Shown one piece after another: positions 15,601 through 23,696 of a DNA stretch of 40,572 bases (its first letter is position 1; every line of letters starts with the position of its first letter). Both the position numbers and the translations under genes were made by a program. The notes under the pieces were generated by a model. It saw nothing but the letters and a program-made list of their open reading frames with translations, made no database searches and had not been told where the DNA came from. This DNA comes from Clostridia bacterium (GTDB lineage Bacteria > Bacillota > Clostridia > Oscillospirales > Acutalibacteraceae): the NCBI GenBank assembly GCA_017402845.1, contig JAFPLH010000087.1, positions 1-40,572 of the forward strand, read 5' to 3'.

Positions 15601-18600
15601 CGGTGAAAGCGTTATTGTGTATCATAGTAACACCGTTTGCAGTTATCTCGGTAAGATTTGTACAGCCGGCAAAAGCTCTTGCGGGTATAATGGTTATTTG
15701 TTTTGGAATTTCAACTGTTTCAAGTGATGTACAGTTTTCAAAAGTCGATACAGAGAGTGTGGTAACTCCCGAACCGATAGAGATATTGTCAACATTATCA
15801 AGACCGTAAAAAGCGTTTCTTCCTATTTTGGTGATAAGAGATTCAATAACAACATTTGTAATAATGTCGCTGTGTTCAAGCCAAGGTGCAGGCTTGCTTT
15901 CGGGGATAAAATCGGGCATTACGGCTTCGCCGTAAATATAAAGAGTACCGCTGTCGTAAATAGCCCATTCGGCATACCAGCCGATCTTTCCGCTGTATAA
16001 AGGAGAGTTTGTTTCACTGTAATGGCCGAAAAGTGAATCCCAGATAGTCATTTCAAAATGCTTTTGTGTATTCAAAAGACAATCGTTGCCGTCTGAAAAG
16101 TCAATATTATTCCAGTATACTTCTTTTGAAGGGTAGTATACATCTTCAAGGGAATAAGCCTCAGAGAAAGCGTCACTGTATATTTTTGTAACGCTTATAG
16201 GTATTTCAATTGACGTAAGACCTGTCTGAGTAAACGCCCATCTTCCGATAGAAGTAACGCCTTTTGGGATAACGATAGATTTCAAATTCCTGCAGTTCTG
16301 GAATACACCGTTTTTGACTTCTGTAATATTTGAAGAAAGCGATACTTTATTAAGGCTTGAACAGCCAACAAAAGCAGAATAACCTATTTCTGTAACGCTG
16401 TCAGGCAATTCTAAGATTGTAAGTGATGTGCAAAGCTGAAAAGCAGCACGATCAATTTTCTGAACGCCGTATTCAAAGTCAATGAAGTCAAGTTTTTTAC
16501 AGAATGCAAACGCTTCTTCGCCAATTTCTGTTAAAAAACAGGGAAAAGCAATTTCTGTTAGTGAGCTTTCAAAGAAAGCCCGTTTATTGATTTTCTTGAC
16601 CGTATCGCCTAAAGATACACTCTGGAGATTATTAAGCTTTGCAAATGCACATTCACCGATAGTTTCAATTCCGCTTTCGATCACTATGCTTGAAATACTG
16701 TCTGCATATTCAGACCACAAGGGCGTACCTGTGCTTGAAGCTTCAGTGTAATTGTACATATCTCCGCTGCCGTATATGTAAAGAGTACCGTTTGACATAA
16801 GAGCCGCCGTGGCGTCATTACCGCAAGACCACTCCTTTATCTTGTCAGAAGAATCGTTATAATGATTTTTGAATCCGAATGTATGATCGGTATTACAATG
16901 CACATCGGCAGAGTTCAGACTTCCGTTGTATCCGCCGAAGCTTATCTCATTCAGATCAGCTTCTTGTCCTGTAAAATAAATGGTATCAATGTTATCACAG
17001 GAGAAAAATGCATACTGTGAAATTTTCTCCAACGAAGCAGGAAGCTGAACGGCACGAAGTCCGGTACACCCGGAAAATGCACTTGAATTGATATACTTTA
17101 CTCCGTCGGGAATACTCAGACAGCTAAGCGAGGTACAGCCGAAAAATGCCTCGCCGTTGATAGACTGCAAGCTTTTCGATAGCTTTACCTCTTTAAGTGC
17201 TGTACATCCGAAAAATGCATTTCCGATTTCGGTCAGACCGTTGGGGAGTATGACTGATTCAAGTGAAGTGCAGTTTGCAAAAGCGTGATCGCCGATAAGG
17301 GTTATGGAGTCAGGCAAATAGATATCATCAACAGCAGAACAGTTTTCAAAGGCGTTCTTGTTTATTTTTATGGTACTCGCCGGCAAAAAGACGCTCTCAA
17401 GGCTTTTGCAGCCCGAAAAACTGCCTGCTCCGATCTCTGTTAGCTCATCACCGAACCAAACGTCAATAAGTGAGGTACATTCCGAAAAACAGTAATCGGG
17501 AATAGATGTCAGAGCAACAGGAAAAACTATTTCTTCAAGTGACCAGCAGTTTTTGAATGACGAGCTGCCTAAACTTGAAAGGTGTTCGGGAAATGAGATA
17601 TCAAAAAGCGAATAACAACCACGAAAGGCATTTTCACCGATTGATGAAAGCTCTCCGTCAGACGGTATCTCTACACTTTCAAGCTCACCGCAGAAACCGA
17701 AACAATCGTCACCGATAGCTTCTGTTGCAGCAGAAACAGTGACATTTTTTAAGCGGCTGCAATTTTTAAAGGTATTGTTTCCTGTGATCCTCAGACTTTC
17801 AGGGAAGGTTATTTCAGTAATATTATTGCATGAATAGAATGCACCGTCGCCCATAGCTATAATGCTGTCAGGCAAAGAATATATTGAAAGTGACTGACAA
17901 TTGCTGAATGCTTCTTTGCCTATAACCTGTGCGTAATCAGATATGGTAACTGCTTTTAGTCTGATACATGATGAAAACAGTTCTTCTGGAATATACAGAA
18001 TGCCTGACGGAAGGTCAACTCTTGTAAGCATAGAGCAGTTTTTGAATACACCTGCACCAAGAGCTGTGATAGTGGGAGTGAGGTAGACGTCCTTTAATTC
18101 TGAACAGTCAGCACAAGCATATTTACCGACCTCCATTATTCCTTGAGAAAAGTGTACAGACTGCAAATTGTTCAGATCGAAAAAAGCGTAATCTCCGACA
18201 AATTCTACACCCTTTTCAACAACGGCGTGTTTAACTTTATTTGCAAGTCCTTCGTCGTGCCACGGTGCAAAATAATTTTCGTCGGGCTTGTAATTGAACA
18301 TATCGCAGCCCTCTCCGTAAATGAAAAGCGAACCGCTTTCGTGAAGCTCCCACAAAACAGTTTCGTTCCCTGAACAAACGCCGTAAGCAATTATTGATGT
18401 ATTATCCTTTTCATGACGCAAAATCGGAGTATCGTCTGTATTTGTATTATCTTTATCAATATTTGCGTTGCTTACGCTGAACATATCGCACAGAGGACTG
18501 TTTTCTTCGGAAAGCAAAAAGCAGTTTATGTCAAAGTATTCCGGCAGCAGACTTGTATCAAAAGCAATATCAATTGTCTTATCCGAGTCTGTTTTATCGG

Positions 18601-18871
18601 CTGATTTGGTGACCGAGGTAATCATACTGCTGCTGTCTGCAAACAGGAAAGCAACAGTAAGCTTGCATTTTTCCGAAGCCTTATAAGAAACGTGAACGGT
18701 ATTCTCTGTCAGATATACATTATTTATGCTGTATACAGAGTTATCAACGGCAGTATCTGTATATGAAACAGATACGCTGATAACATCGGCGCTTGCACAA
18801 AAAGGCGAAACAGCCGATACAGCAATTAGCAAAACCGTCAGAAAAAATGCTGTGAATTTGCGTATTTTCAT
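12620..18871 (-). CDS. Giant secreted BspA-type LRR protein with C-terminal dockerin
   Basis: A 2083-residue protein. The signal peptide is MKIRKFTAFFLTVLLIAVSA... with a cut after CASA. Most of the length is BspA-type (LRR_5) leucine-rich repeats of about 23 residues (IG..AF..C.SL..V.LP..). They are split into four blocks, each led by a W-x(6-8)-G-x-L-x-I-Y-G module with a nearby PxW, near residues 174, 690, 970 and 1274. After the repeats come a small beta domain, an acidic Ser/Thr/Asp linker of three 12-residue units, and a type I dockerin (about 2009-2070) with two calcium loops, DVNCDGKIT and DVNKDGKLT. Dockerins bind cohesins on scaffoldins, so the protein probably joins a cellulosome-like complex or a cohesin-bearing cell surface. 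No catalytic domain is seen; adhesion or binding is likely. The start at 18871 has AGGAG 8 nt upstream. Confidence 0.93.
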   Translation of the reverse strand: MKIRKFTAFFLTVLLIAVSAVSPFCASADVISVSVSYTDTAVDNSVYSINNVYLTENTVHVSYKASEKCKLTVAFLFADSSSMITSVTKSADKTDSDKTIDIAFDTSLLPEYFDINCFLLSEENSPLCDMFSVSNANIDKDNTNTDDTPILRHEKDNTSIIAYGVCSGNETVLWELHESGSLFIYGEGCDMFNYKPDENYFAPWHDEGLANKVKHAVVEKGVEFVGDYAFFDLNNLQSVHFSQGIMEVGKYACADCSELKDVYLTPTITALGAGVFKNCSMLTRVDLPSGILYIPEELFSSCIRLKAVTISDYAQVIGKEAFSNCQSLSIYSLPDSIIAMGDGAFYSCNNITEITFPESLRITGNNTFKNCSRLKNVTVSAATEAIGDDCFGFCGELESVEIPSDGELSSIGENAFRGCYSLFDISFPEHLSSLGSSSFKNCWSLEEIVFPVALTSIPDYCFSECTSLIDVWFGDELTEIGAGSFSGCKSLESVFLPASTIKINKNAFENCSAVDDIYLPDSITLIGDHAFANCTSLESVILPNGLTEIGNAFFGCTALKEVKLSKSLQSINGEAFFGCTSLSCLSIPDGVKYINSSAFSGCTGLRAVQLPASLEKISQYAFFSCDNIDTIYFTGQEADLNEISFGGYNGSLNSADVHCNTDHTFGFKNHYNDSSDKIKEWSCGNDATAALMSNGTLYIYGSGDMYNYTEASSTGTPLWSEYADSISSIVIESGIETIGECAFAKLNNLQSVSLGDTVKKINKRAFFESSLTEIAFPCFLTEIGEEAFAFCKKLDFIDFEYGVQKIDRAAFQLCTSLTILELPDSVTEIGYSAFVGCSSLNKVSLSSNITEVKNGVFQNCRNLKSIVIPKGVTSIGRWAFTQTGLTSIEIPISVTKIYSDAFSEAYSLEDVYYPSKEVYWNNIDFSDGNDCLLNTQKHFEMTIWDSLFGHYSETNSPLYSGKIGWYAEWAIYDSGTLYIYGEAVMPDFIPESKPAPWLEHSDIITNVVIESLITKIGRNAFYGLDNVDNISIGSGVTTLSVSTFENCTSLETVEIPKQITIIPARAFAGCTNLTEITANGVTMIHNNAFTDCSSLVYAGFAPGLNSLGKEVFMNCVKLKTIELPDTLGIVGSDAFLNTPWFDSLNSEYNIIGNGILLKYIPQYQYMDKVLIPNTVKRVSPKAFTDFDGIDALQLPETVTIIDTNAFSINYLNRIYYLGDQTQWDKISVAVNNELFTECPEVYISTRCPKYDESGHALEASALVEIGNCGTSVFWEIHKNGRLYIYGTGEMYNYGLTSETDVPPWYHNYTGFEGKTVSGIDIKEIIIEPGVTSIGAFAFTQCNACRSVTLPDTLTKISEKAFSYSKSISRIDLPDSVAEIGNEAFIGCSSLEYVVMRKAEKIGAYLFKGCSSLLGVELPEELTEIPPYLFADSGLRSYTFSEKIESISYCAFENCDNIQYIKIPLSIKKIGKRAFTNCKSLKVEFTGGDDPLIIENEAFYGSAQPGTIVFSRNMTIGESAFSECAELTGVSFTNGEISILGRAFKNCPMLSDVIFNENAVVSFDGEFPFNKCPMWKKVTIPKTIDPIPSNVFAESSLESINIADGITTISEYAFCSSGISSISIPNSVTQIKEGAFSKCNNLSHIDLPDKLSTISEECFSKCSSLKNITLPESVTTIEDFAFYCCSKLYNIALPSKLEQIGEFAFSHCGNEEDYLLYDITLPNNLQAIGSNAFSYSGLYRITIPKSLKELKKEAFYSCKFLKYVRFEPGSRIDSIRSSLFENCTKLKAVEIPVSVNKIYPCAFDGCDSFSEVYYSGTKDQWKSIDISYEYTYTEVYYPPQYYDKDGPEYYDVTDSCNLILKDVRKNYQKYIPDSVYYSASANNINISKGEAQLTISELRPDTQYAVFYVSDKTIELTDRDNLLYIDQLTANENGEITVNDYNYLDAHIVAVGLKPDNTSNSDTDTENTDSTDSESDTENTDSTDTESDTENTDNTDSEESPDKPLKKKGLLGDVNCDGKITAMDSLILQRYTINLTSLNDIQQLLGDVNKDGKLTGSDCMNILRYSINLKTNSYVGEEIEYFVS
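12885..12992 (-). repeat. Three 36-bp tandem repeats encoding the acidic linker
   Basis: Units at 12885-12920, 12921-12956 and 12957-12992 encode three copies of a 12-residue SDTENTDSTDSE-like unit between the beta domain and the dockerin. In-frame repeat number could vary between strains. Confidence 0.85.
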
Positions 18872-18907
18872 TTTAAACACTCCTAATTTTAATGTTATGT
18901 TTATCAA

Positions 18908-18936
18908 ATTTTAACATAAATTAAAGATAAATTCAA
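18908..18936 (-). promoter_or_regulatory. Predicted promoter of the LRR-dockerin gene
   Basis: Minus strand: TTGAAT (18931-18936), 17-bp spacer, TAAAAT (18908-18913), 37 bp before the start codon. Confidence 0.7.
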
Positions 18937-18990
18937 TATATTATATAGTTTTTCAAACAAGCCTTCTTTTATTGCGGCATATAAAAATAC

Positions 18991-19024
18991 AACAACCTCA
19001 CCGCAGCGATTCGGTGAGGTTGTT
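18991..19024 (-). terminator. Terminator of spo0A
   Basis: The perfect 13-bp stem aacaacctcaccg/cggtgaggttgtt with an 8-nt loop is followed on the minus strand by a T-rich stretch (18983-18990). It lies 47 bp after the spo0A stop codon. Confidence 0.8.
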
Positions 19025-19070
19025 ATTGAACAATTGGTCAAAATATGCTCTGAGGCTTTTGCAAATCCCC

Positions 19071-19847
19071 TTAAGATACACTTTTAAGCTGTAATCTCAT
19101 CTTATCCGAGATCATTGCGATAAACTCGCTGTTTGTCGGCTTACCTCTGCTGTTGTGAATGGTATATCCGAAATACGAGTTGAGTATATCAATATCGCCT
19201 CTGTCCCAGGCAACCTCGATAGCGTGTCTTATCGCTCTTTCAACACGTGAAGAAGTGGTTTCGTATTTCTGTGCAACAGACGGATAAAGCCTTTTTGTGA
19301 TAGAGTTGATAATATCCGGTGTTTCTACTGCCATGATGATAGAATCTCTCAGATAATGGTAGCCCTTGATGTGAGCCGGTACGCCTATCTGATGAAGAAT
19401 CTCAGTTACCTTCATTTCTAAAGAGCCGTTTGTTTCTGCCAAAGGCATAACGGTACGCAGAGAAATGTTCTTTGTTTTGCAAAGCTGTGCAATGCTCACA
19501 GCAAGATTTTTTGTATTATACGGCTTCAGCACGAAATATGATCCGCCGCAGTTCATGATCTCCTTTTGCAGCACATCGCTGTCAAAAGATGACGCAACAA
19601 TAAAGATAGGGTTTACCCCGACCTTGTTCTTGTCAAAGGATTTCAGAAGCCCGATTGCGTCTATTCGTGTCATAAACATATCAATAATAACCACATCAGG
19701 CTTGATATTGTTTATCTCATCCAATACAACAACGCCGTCTTTGGCACAAAAATTCACTTCTATGCCATGAGGACGAAAGCAAGCGATTTCTTCAGCGGTA
19801 AAAACACTCATTTCTTCCGAAAATAATAATTTGATCTTGTTTTCCAT
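19071..19847 (-). CDS. spo0A: Sporulation master regulator Spo0A
   Basis: A 258-residue response regulator that switches cells into sporulation. The receiver domain (1-125) has the phosphoacceptor Asp56 in DVVIIDMFM, a Ser in VASSF and the Lys of FVLKPY. The acidic pocket reads Glu-Glu (SEEM) where Bacillus has Asp-Asp. The C-terminal effector domain is highly conserved: [19 protein letters not shown], and [19 protein letters not shown] for DNA and sigma contact. The start at 19847 (MENKIK) has GGAGG 9 nt upstream. It lies 128 bp behind spoIVB, the conserved Clostridia order, but has its own promoter. Confidence 0.97.
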   Translation of the reverse strand: MENKIKLLFSEEMSVFTAEEIACFRPHGIEVNFCAKDGVVVLDEINNIKPDVVIIDMFMTRIDAIGLLKSFDKNKVGVNPIFIVASSFDSDVLQKEIMNCGGSYFVLKPYNTKNLAVSIAQLCKTKNISLRTVMPLAETNGSLEMKVTEILHQIGVPAHIKGYHYLRDSIIMAVETPDIINSITKRLYPSVAQKYETTSSRVERAIRHAIEVAWDRGDIDILNSYFGYTIHNSRGKPTNSEFIAMISDKMRLQLKSVS

Positions 19848-19890
19848 ATAAATTATCCTCCAAATATGGTATATTAGGTTTACACTTGTA

Positions 19891-19919
19891 ATAATACCAT
19901 AAATTGGTAAAAATAGCAA
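19891..19919 (-). promoter_or_regulatory. Predicted promoter of spo0A
   Basis: Minus strand: TTGCTA (19914-19919), 17-bp spacer, TATTAT (19891-19896). No convincing 0A box (TGTCGAA type) or sigma-H site was seen nearby, so autoregulation is not supported by eye. Confidence 0.6.
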
Positions 19920-19975
19920 TACCTTTTTTGAAAAAAATCAGTAATAATCGGTTACAATCGTATAATAATAAGTTA

Positions 19976-21199
19976 TCAAAAACGTGACTTTTCCATATCA
20001 TTAAACATATTCTGAGCGAAAATACCATATCCCTTTGCAGAATTTGTAATAAGAACATGAGTAACAGCTCCGATAAGTTTACCATTTTGTAATATTGGAC
20101 TGCCGCTCATACCTTGCACAATACCGCCTGTTTTCTCCAAAAGGCGCTTATCAGTGGCAATAATCTGCAAGTTTTTTGTTTTGTTGTTGATATCGTAATC
20201 AATACGAGTTATTTCAATATTGTAATATTGCGGTTCACCGTTATCAAGTGTACAAATAATCTGAGCAGGACCTTTTGTAATTTCCTGAACATTTGCAATT
20301 TCAATTGGCTGTGCTTGACAAGGAGTGTCTGTAAGAGTACCATAAAGACCTGTTTCGCAGTTACGCAGAGCAACGCCCAGAGTTTTGTCACCGCCGGCAA
20401 AGTATCCATTTATACTTCCCGTAACAGCTTGTGAGCCCTTTGTAATACTTGCGACCTTCGCTTCGGTAATAAGTGCGCTGTCAAGCGGAAGTACTTTTCC
20501 TGTATCAGAATCACAAATACCATGTCCCAGAGAGGCAAAGCGTTTGCTGTCAGGTTCATAAAAAGTCATAGTACCCAGACCTGCGCAACTGTCACGGATC
20601 CAAAGTCCCAGATGAAAATCGCCGTCAGAGTCTGTGCTTACTGGAGTAAGACGAGTTATATACTCTTTCCCTTGTCTTTCAAAAGCGACTTCAAGACTAT
20701 TTCCTTTAGATTCAGATACAACCTCTTTAATATCGTTACAGCATACAACCTCTTTATTGTTTATTCGTATAATAGTGTCGCCGGGCGCAAGTCCTCCGGA
20801 GCTGCCGGGATTCTCAGTTTTATCGTTCAGAATAATATCTGAGCATTTTATAACTACAACACCCTTTGTATAAAACTTAATACCAAATAGATTACCGCAC
20901 GGCACAACGTATTTTTTTTCTGTATTATGAACATTTACCTCTTTTATGGGAATAATATTGAGTAACATTAATTCTTTTGACGTATAATCGTCACGAAAAT
21001 ACAATGCTTCTTTTGAGTCTTTATATATATGATCGTTCAGGGTAATAAGCTTATTGTTGCCAAACCTGAATGTTTCATCTTTATAAACAGTATATTCATC
21101 AGGAAGTATCGCATTACAGCTTGCGCAAACAGAAAAAACGGCAATACAAAATAATAAAAAAAATATACTTAAAAAATGAATAAAGCTTTTTCTTTTCGT
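19976..21199 (-). CDS. spoIVB: SpoIVB family serine peptidase (S55), apparently ACG-started
   Basis: A 407-residue protein, close to the roughly 425 residues of the Bacillus enzyme. It is made in the forespore and signals across the intermembrane space to start sigma-K processing. It has an N-terminal membrane helix (FLSIFFLLFCIAVFSV), a PDZ domain around NPGSSGGLAPGDTIIRINNKEV, and an S55 domain with the catalytic His in SLGHGICD and Ser in QGMSGSPI. The first NTG in frame is the TTG at 21004, which would delete the membrane helix. The frame continues upstream to TAA codons, and the only start-like position behind the perfect AGGAGG is an ACG at 21197-21199, 7 nt away. The start is therefore non-canonical or a sequence variant. 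Confidence 0.88.
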   Translation of the reverse strand, partial: TKRKSFIHFLSIFFLLFCIAVFSVCASCNAILPDEYTVYKDETFRFGNNKLITLNDHIYKDSKEALYFRDDYTSKELMLLNIIPIKEVNVHNTEKKYVVPCGNLFGIKFYTKGVVVIKCSDIILNDKTENPGSSGGLAPGDTIIRINNKEVVCCNDIKEVVSESKGNSLEVAFERQGKEYITRLTPVSTDSDGDFHLGLWIRDSCAGLGTMTFYEPDSKRFASLGHGICDSDTGKVLPLDSALITEAKVASITKGSQAVTGSINGYFAGGDKTLGVALRNCETGLYGTLTDTPCQAQPIEIANVQEITKGPAQIICTLDNGEPQYYNIEITRIDYDINNKTKNLQIIATDKRLLEKTGGIVQGMSGSPILQNGKLIGAVTHVLITNSAKGYGIFAQNMFNDMEKSRF

Positions 21200-21404
21200 A
21201 TTCTCACCTCCTGTTTATTATTCTTTTCATTTTAAACGGTTCTCAAAATGGAAATATAATATATAATGAAATAATATGGAAATTCAGTTTTGATTTTTCG
21301 TAATTTACGAATAGAAATGGCTTAATTTTATAAAATTAGTTTATTTTAAAAATTTCGTAAAATAAGAAAATTATTAACCTAAAGTTAAAATTGAATAAAT
21401 TGTC

Positions 21405-21433
21405 TTTACAGATTGGATTGTTTATTGTAAAAT
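21405..21433 (+). promoter_or_regulatory. Predicted promoter of the pyrH-polC operon
   Basis: TTTACA (21405-21410), 17-bp spacer, TAAAAT (21428-21433). It implies a leader of about 160 nt before pyrH. Confidence 0.7.
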
Positions 21434-21515
21434 AATAGTAATAGTATGCTGTTGAGTAATTTTGAACAGTTTTACTAATATAGAAGATATCTGTTAAGAC
21501 AATATTTACATTTAA

Positions 21516-21563
21516 GGCAATACCTCACAAAAACAGTTTGCTAATATGCACGGTGGTGTTGTT
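21516..21563. repeat. Degenerate R2-like inverted repeat in the pyrH leader
   Basis: The ends ggcaatacctcaca and gcacggtggtgttgtt resemble the R2 element ends, with TAA on both sides. It lies in the presumed 5' leader of pyrH and ends 37 bp before its start codon. The match is weaker than in the other copies. Confidence 0.4.
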
Positions 21564-21600
21564 TAAATATGTCTTATTGAAAAACGGAGGATATTAAAGA

Positions 21601-22308
21601 ATGAAACCTAAATATAAAAGAGTACTGCTCAAGCTCAGCGGAGAAGCACTTGCAGGAGAGCAGGGTTCAGGGATTGATTTTGATACCGTAACACGTTATT
21701 GTGAACCGGTAAAAGAGCTTGTAGAAATGGGCGTAGAAGTAGCGATAGTTGTAGGGGGCGGCAATTTCTGGAGAGGCAGATCAAGCGGAAGCATGGACAG
21801 AACACGAGCCGATCATATGGGAATGCTTGCAACCGTGATAAATGCGTTAGGCGTAGCTGATACACTTAATCAGATGGGCGTTGACGCAAGAGTACAAACA
21901 GCGCTTGCAATGCCGCAGGTAGCCGAGCTTTATGTAAAAGATAAAGCTGTAAGACATTTGCAGAAGGGCAGAGTAGTTGTGTTTGGCTGTGGAACGGGAA
22001 ATCCTTATTTTTCAACTGATACAGGAGCTGCACTTCGTGCAATAGAGATCGGCGCAGACGTAATGCTTAAAGCAACTATGGTAGACGGTGTATACGACAG
22101 CGATCCGCATAAAAACCCGAATGCAGTCAAGTTTGATAATATTACCTTCAAAGAGGTGCTTAACAAAGGCTTGCAGGTTATGGACAGCACGGCAGCGTCG
22201 CTTTGTATGGATAATAAGCTTAACATACTTGTATTCAGCGTTGAGAATACAAAGAATATCGTATCAGCCGTTTGCGGTGAAAATGTTGGTACGGTAGTTT
22301 CAAACTAA
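21601..22308 (+). CDS. pyrH: UMP kinase
   Basis: A 235-residue hexameric amino-acid-kinase-fold enzyme that phosphorylates UMP to [11 protein letters not shown] and [11 protein letters not shown] are the phosphate-binding motifs, [12 protein letters not shown] follows, and the C-terminal [15 protein letters not shown] segment is typical. CGGAGGA precedes the ATG. It is the first gene of a long co-directional run, with frr 55 bp downstream, the nearly universal bacterial order. Confidence 0.97.
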   Translation: MKPKYKRVLLKLSGEALAGEQGSGIDFDTVTRYCEPVKELVEMGVEVAIVVGGGNFWRGRSSGSMDRTRADHMGMLATVINALGVADTLNQMGVDARVQTALAMPQVAELYVKDKAVRHLQKGRVVVFGCGTGNPYFSTDTGAALRAIEIGADVMLKATMVDGVYDSDPHKNPNAVKFDNITFKEVLNKGLQVMDSTAASLCMDNKLNILVFSVENTKNIVSAVCGENVGTVVSN

Positions 22309-22363
22309 TAACAGCCGCTTTATGATATCGGCAGAATAATATAAAATTACGGAGGAATATACA

Positions 22364-22918
22364 ATGAAAGAAACATTAAAGAAATGCGAAGAGCGTATGA
22401 ACAAAAGAGTAGATCATCTTGAGGTTGAATACAGAGAGATCAGAGCAGGACGTGCAAATCCGAATATCCTTGACAGAATCACAGTGGACTATTACGGAGC
22501 CCCTACCGCAATAAATGCATTAGCAGCAGTATCTGTAACAGAGGCAAGAACTCTCACCATTCAGCCGTGGGATACAAGTGTATTAAGAGGCATTGAAAGA
22601 GCGATACAAGCTTCAGATATAGGTATAAATCCACAGAATGACGGTAAGATCATTCGTCTTGTATTCCCGCCGCTTACAGAGGATAAGCGTAAAGATATCG
22701 TTAAAGATGTTGCAAAAATGGCAGAGGCTAAGAAAGTACACATCAGAAACATCAGAAGAGATACCATTGAAGATTTCAAGAAAATGAAAAAAGAGGGAGA
22801 GATCACAGAGGATGATCTCAAAAAGAGCGAGAAAAAGGTTCAGGAGCTTACAGATAAGTACATCAAGAGTATAGATCAGCTTTGTGAAGCAAAGCAGAAG
22901 GAAGTAATGTCAATTTAA
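22364..22918 (+). CDS. frr: Ribosome recycling factor
   Basis: A 184-residue protein that, with EF-G, splits post-termination ribosomes. The signature is RAGRANPNILDRITVDYYGAPTAI near residue 30, followed by the two-domain helical body (RKDIVKDVAKMAEAKKVHIRNIRRD). Length is exactly typical. GGAGGA lies before the ATG. It follows pyrH and precedes uppS by 18 bp. Confidence 0.97.
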   Translation: MKETLKKCEERMNKRVDHLEVEYREIRAGRANPNILDRITVDYYGAPTAINALAAVSVTEARTLTIQPWDTSVLRGIERAIQASDIGINPQNDGKIIRLVFPPLTEDKRKDIVKDVAKMAEAKKVHIRNIRRDTIEDFKKMKKEGEITEDDLKKSEKKVQELTDKYIKSIDQLCEAKQKEVMSI

Positions 22919-22936
22919 GGAAAAAGGGTTCTAAAG

Positions 22937-23692
22937 ATGAGTTTATTTTCAAGCAAATCGCCCGAAATAGATATTACAGATATACAGCTTCCCGTTCATA
23001 TAGGTATTATTATGGACGGGAACGGAAGATGGGCTAAAAAAAGAGGGTTGCCGAGAACGGCAGGGCATAAAGTCGGTGCCGAAACATTCAGAAAGATCAG
23101 TCGTTACTGCAGCGACATAGGAATAAAATATCTTACGGTCTATGCTTTTTCAACAGAAAATTGGAGACGTCCCTTAGAAGAAGTCAATACCATAATGGTG
23201 TATTTCAGGGATTATCTGAACGAAGCTTTGAGAGATTTTGCAGATGATACTATAAGAGTAAAATTTCTGGGTGATATCTCACAGTTTCCGAAGGATATTC
23301 AGGAGCTTATGATCGAAAATGAAAAGATGTCGGCAGTACACGAAGGTATGGTATTAAATATCGCAATGAATTACGGCGGCAGGGCAGAGCTTGTTACTGC
23401 AATGAGAAAGATAGCAAAAATGGCTGCAAACGGTGAGATCAAAGCTGATGATATAGATAATGCGGTAACAGAGAAGCTTATTTCCGATAATTTGTATACG
23501 GCAGGTCAGCCGGATCCCGACTTAATAATAAGACCAAGCGGAGAATACAGAACATCTAACTTCTTGTTGTGGCAGTCGGCATATGCAGAATACTACATAG
23601 ATGACGTATTATGGCCTGATTATACAAAAAACGATCTAAACAGAGCGTTGATCGAGTATTCAAAACGTAATAGAAGATTTGGCGGTGTGTAA
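22937..23692 (+). CDS. uppS: Isoprenyl transferase (undecaprenyl diphosphate synthase)
   Basis: A 251-residue cis-prenyltransferase that makes the C55 lipid carrier for peptidoglycan and wall polymers. The catalytic P-loop is IIMDGNGRWAKKRGLPRTAGH, followed by the AFSTENWRRP motif and the C-terminal DLIIRPSGEYRTSNFLLWQ block. It acts at the cytosolic membrane face. cdsA starts 4 bp later. Confidence 0.97.
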   Translation: MSLFSSKSPEIDITDIQLPVHIGIIMDGNGRWAKKRGLPRTAGHKVGAETFRKISRYCSDIGIKYLTVYAFSTENWRRPLEEVNTIMVYFRDYLNEALRDFADDTIRVKFLGDISQFPKDIQELMIENEKMSAVHEGMVLNIAMNYGGRAELVTAMRKIAKMAANGEIKADDIDNAVTEKLISDNLYTAGQPDPDLIIRPSGEYRTSNFLLWQSAYAEYYIDDVLWPDYTKNDLNRALIEYSKRNRRFGGV

Positions 23693-23696
23693 TAGT

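Larger units (their letters stand above)
21200..21600. other. Intergenic region with divergent spoIVB and pyrH control sequences
   Basis: The region holds no gene apart from a possible 8-codon minus-strand frame (ATG at 21228-21230, ending in the TGA of the ribosome site) just before spoIVB. It contains the AT-rich spoIVB upstream region, the pyrH promoter at 21405-21433 and a degenerate R2-like inverted repeat in the pyrH leader. Confidence 0.6.

Noticed and set aside
12660..18914. Numerous antisense frames of 60-125 residues inside the LRR gene
   Set aside because: They mirror the repetitive coding pattern of the LRR protein and have no start signals.
19848..19975. Autoregulatory 0A box upstream of spo0A
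   Set aside because: No TGTCGAA-like site was found by eye on either strand.
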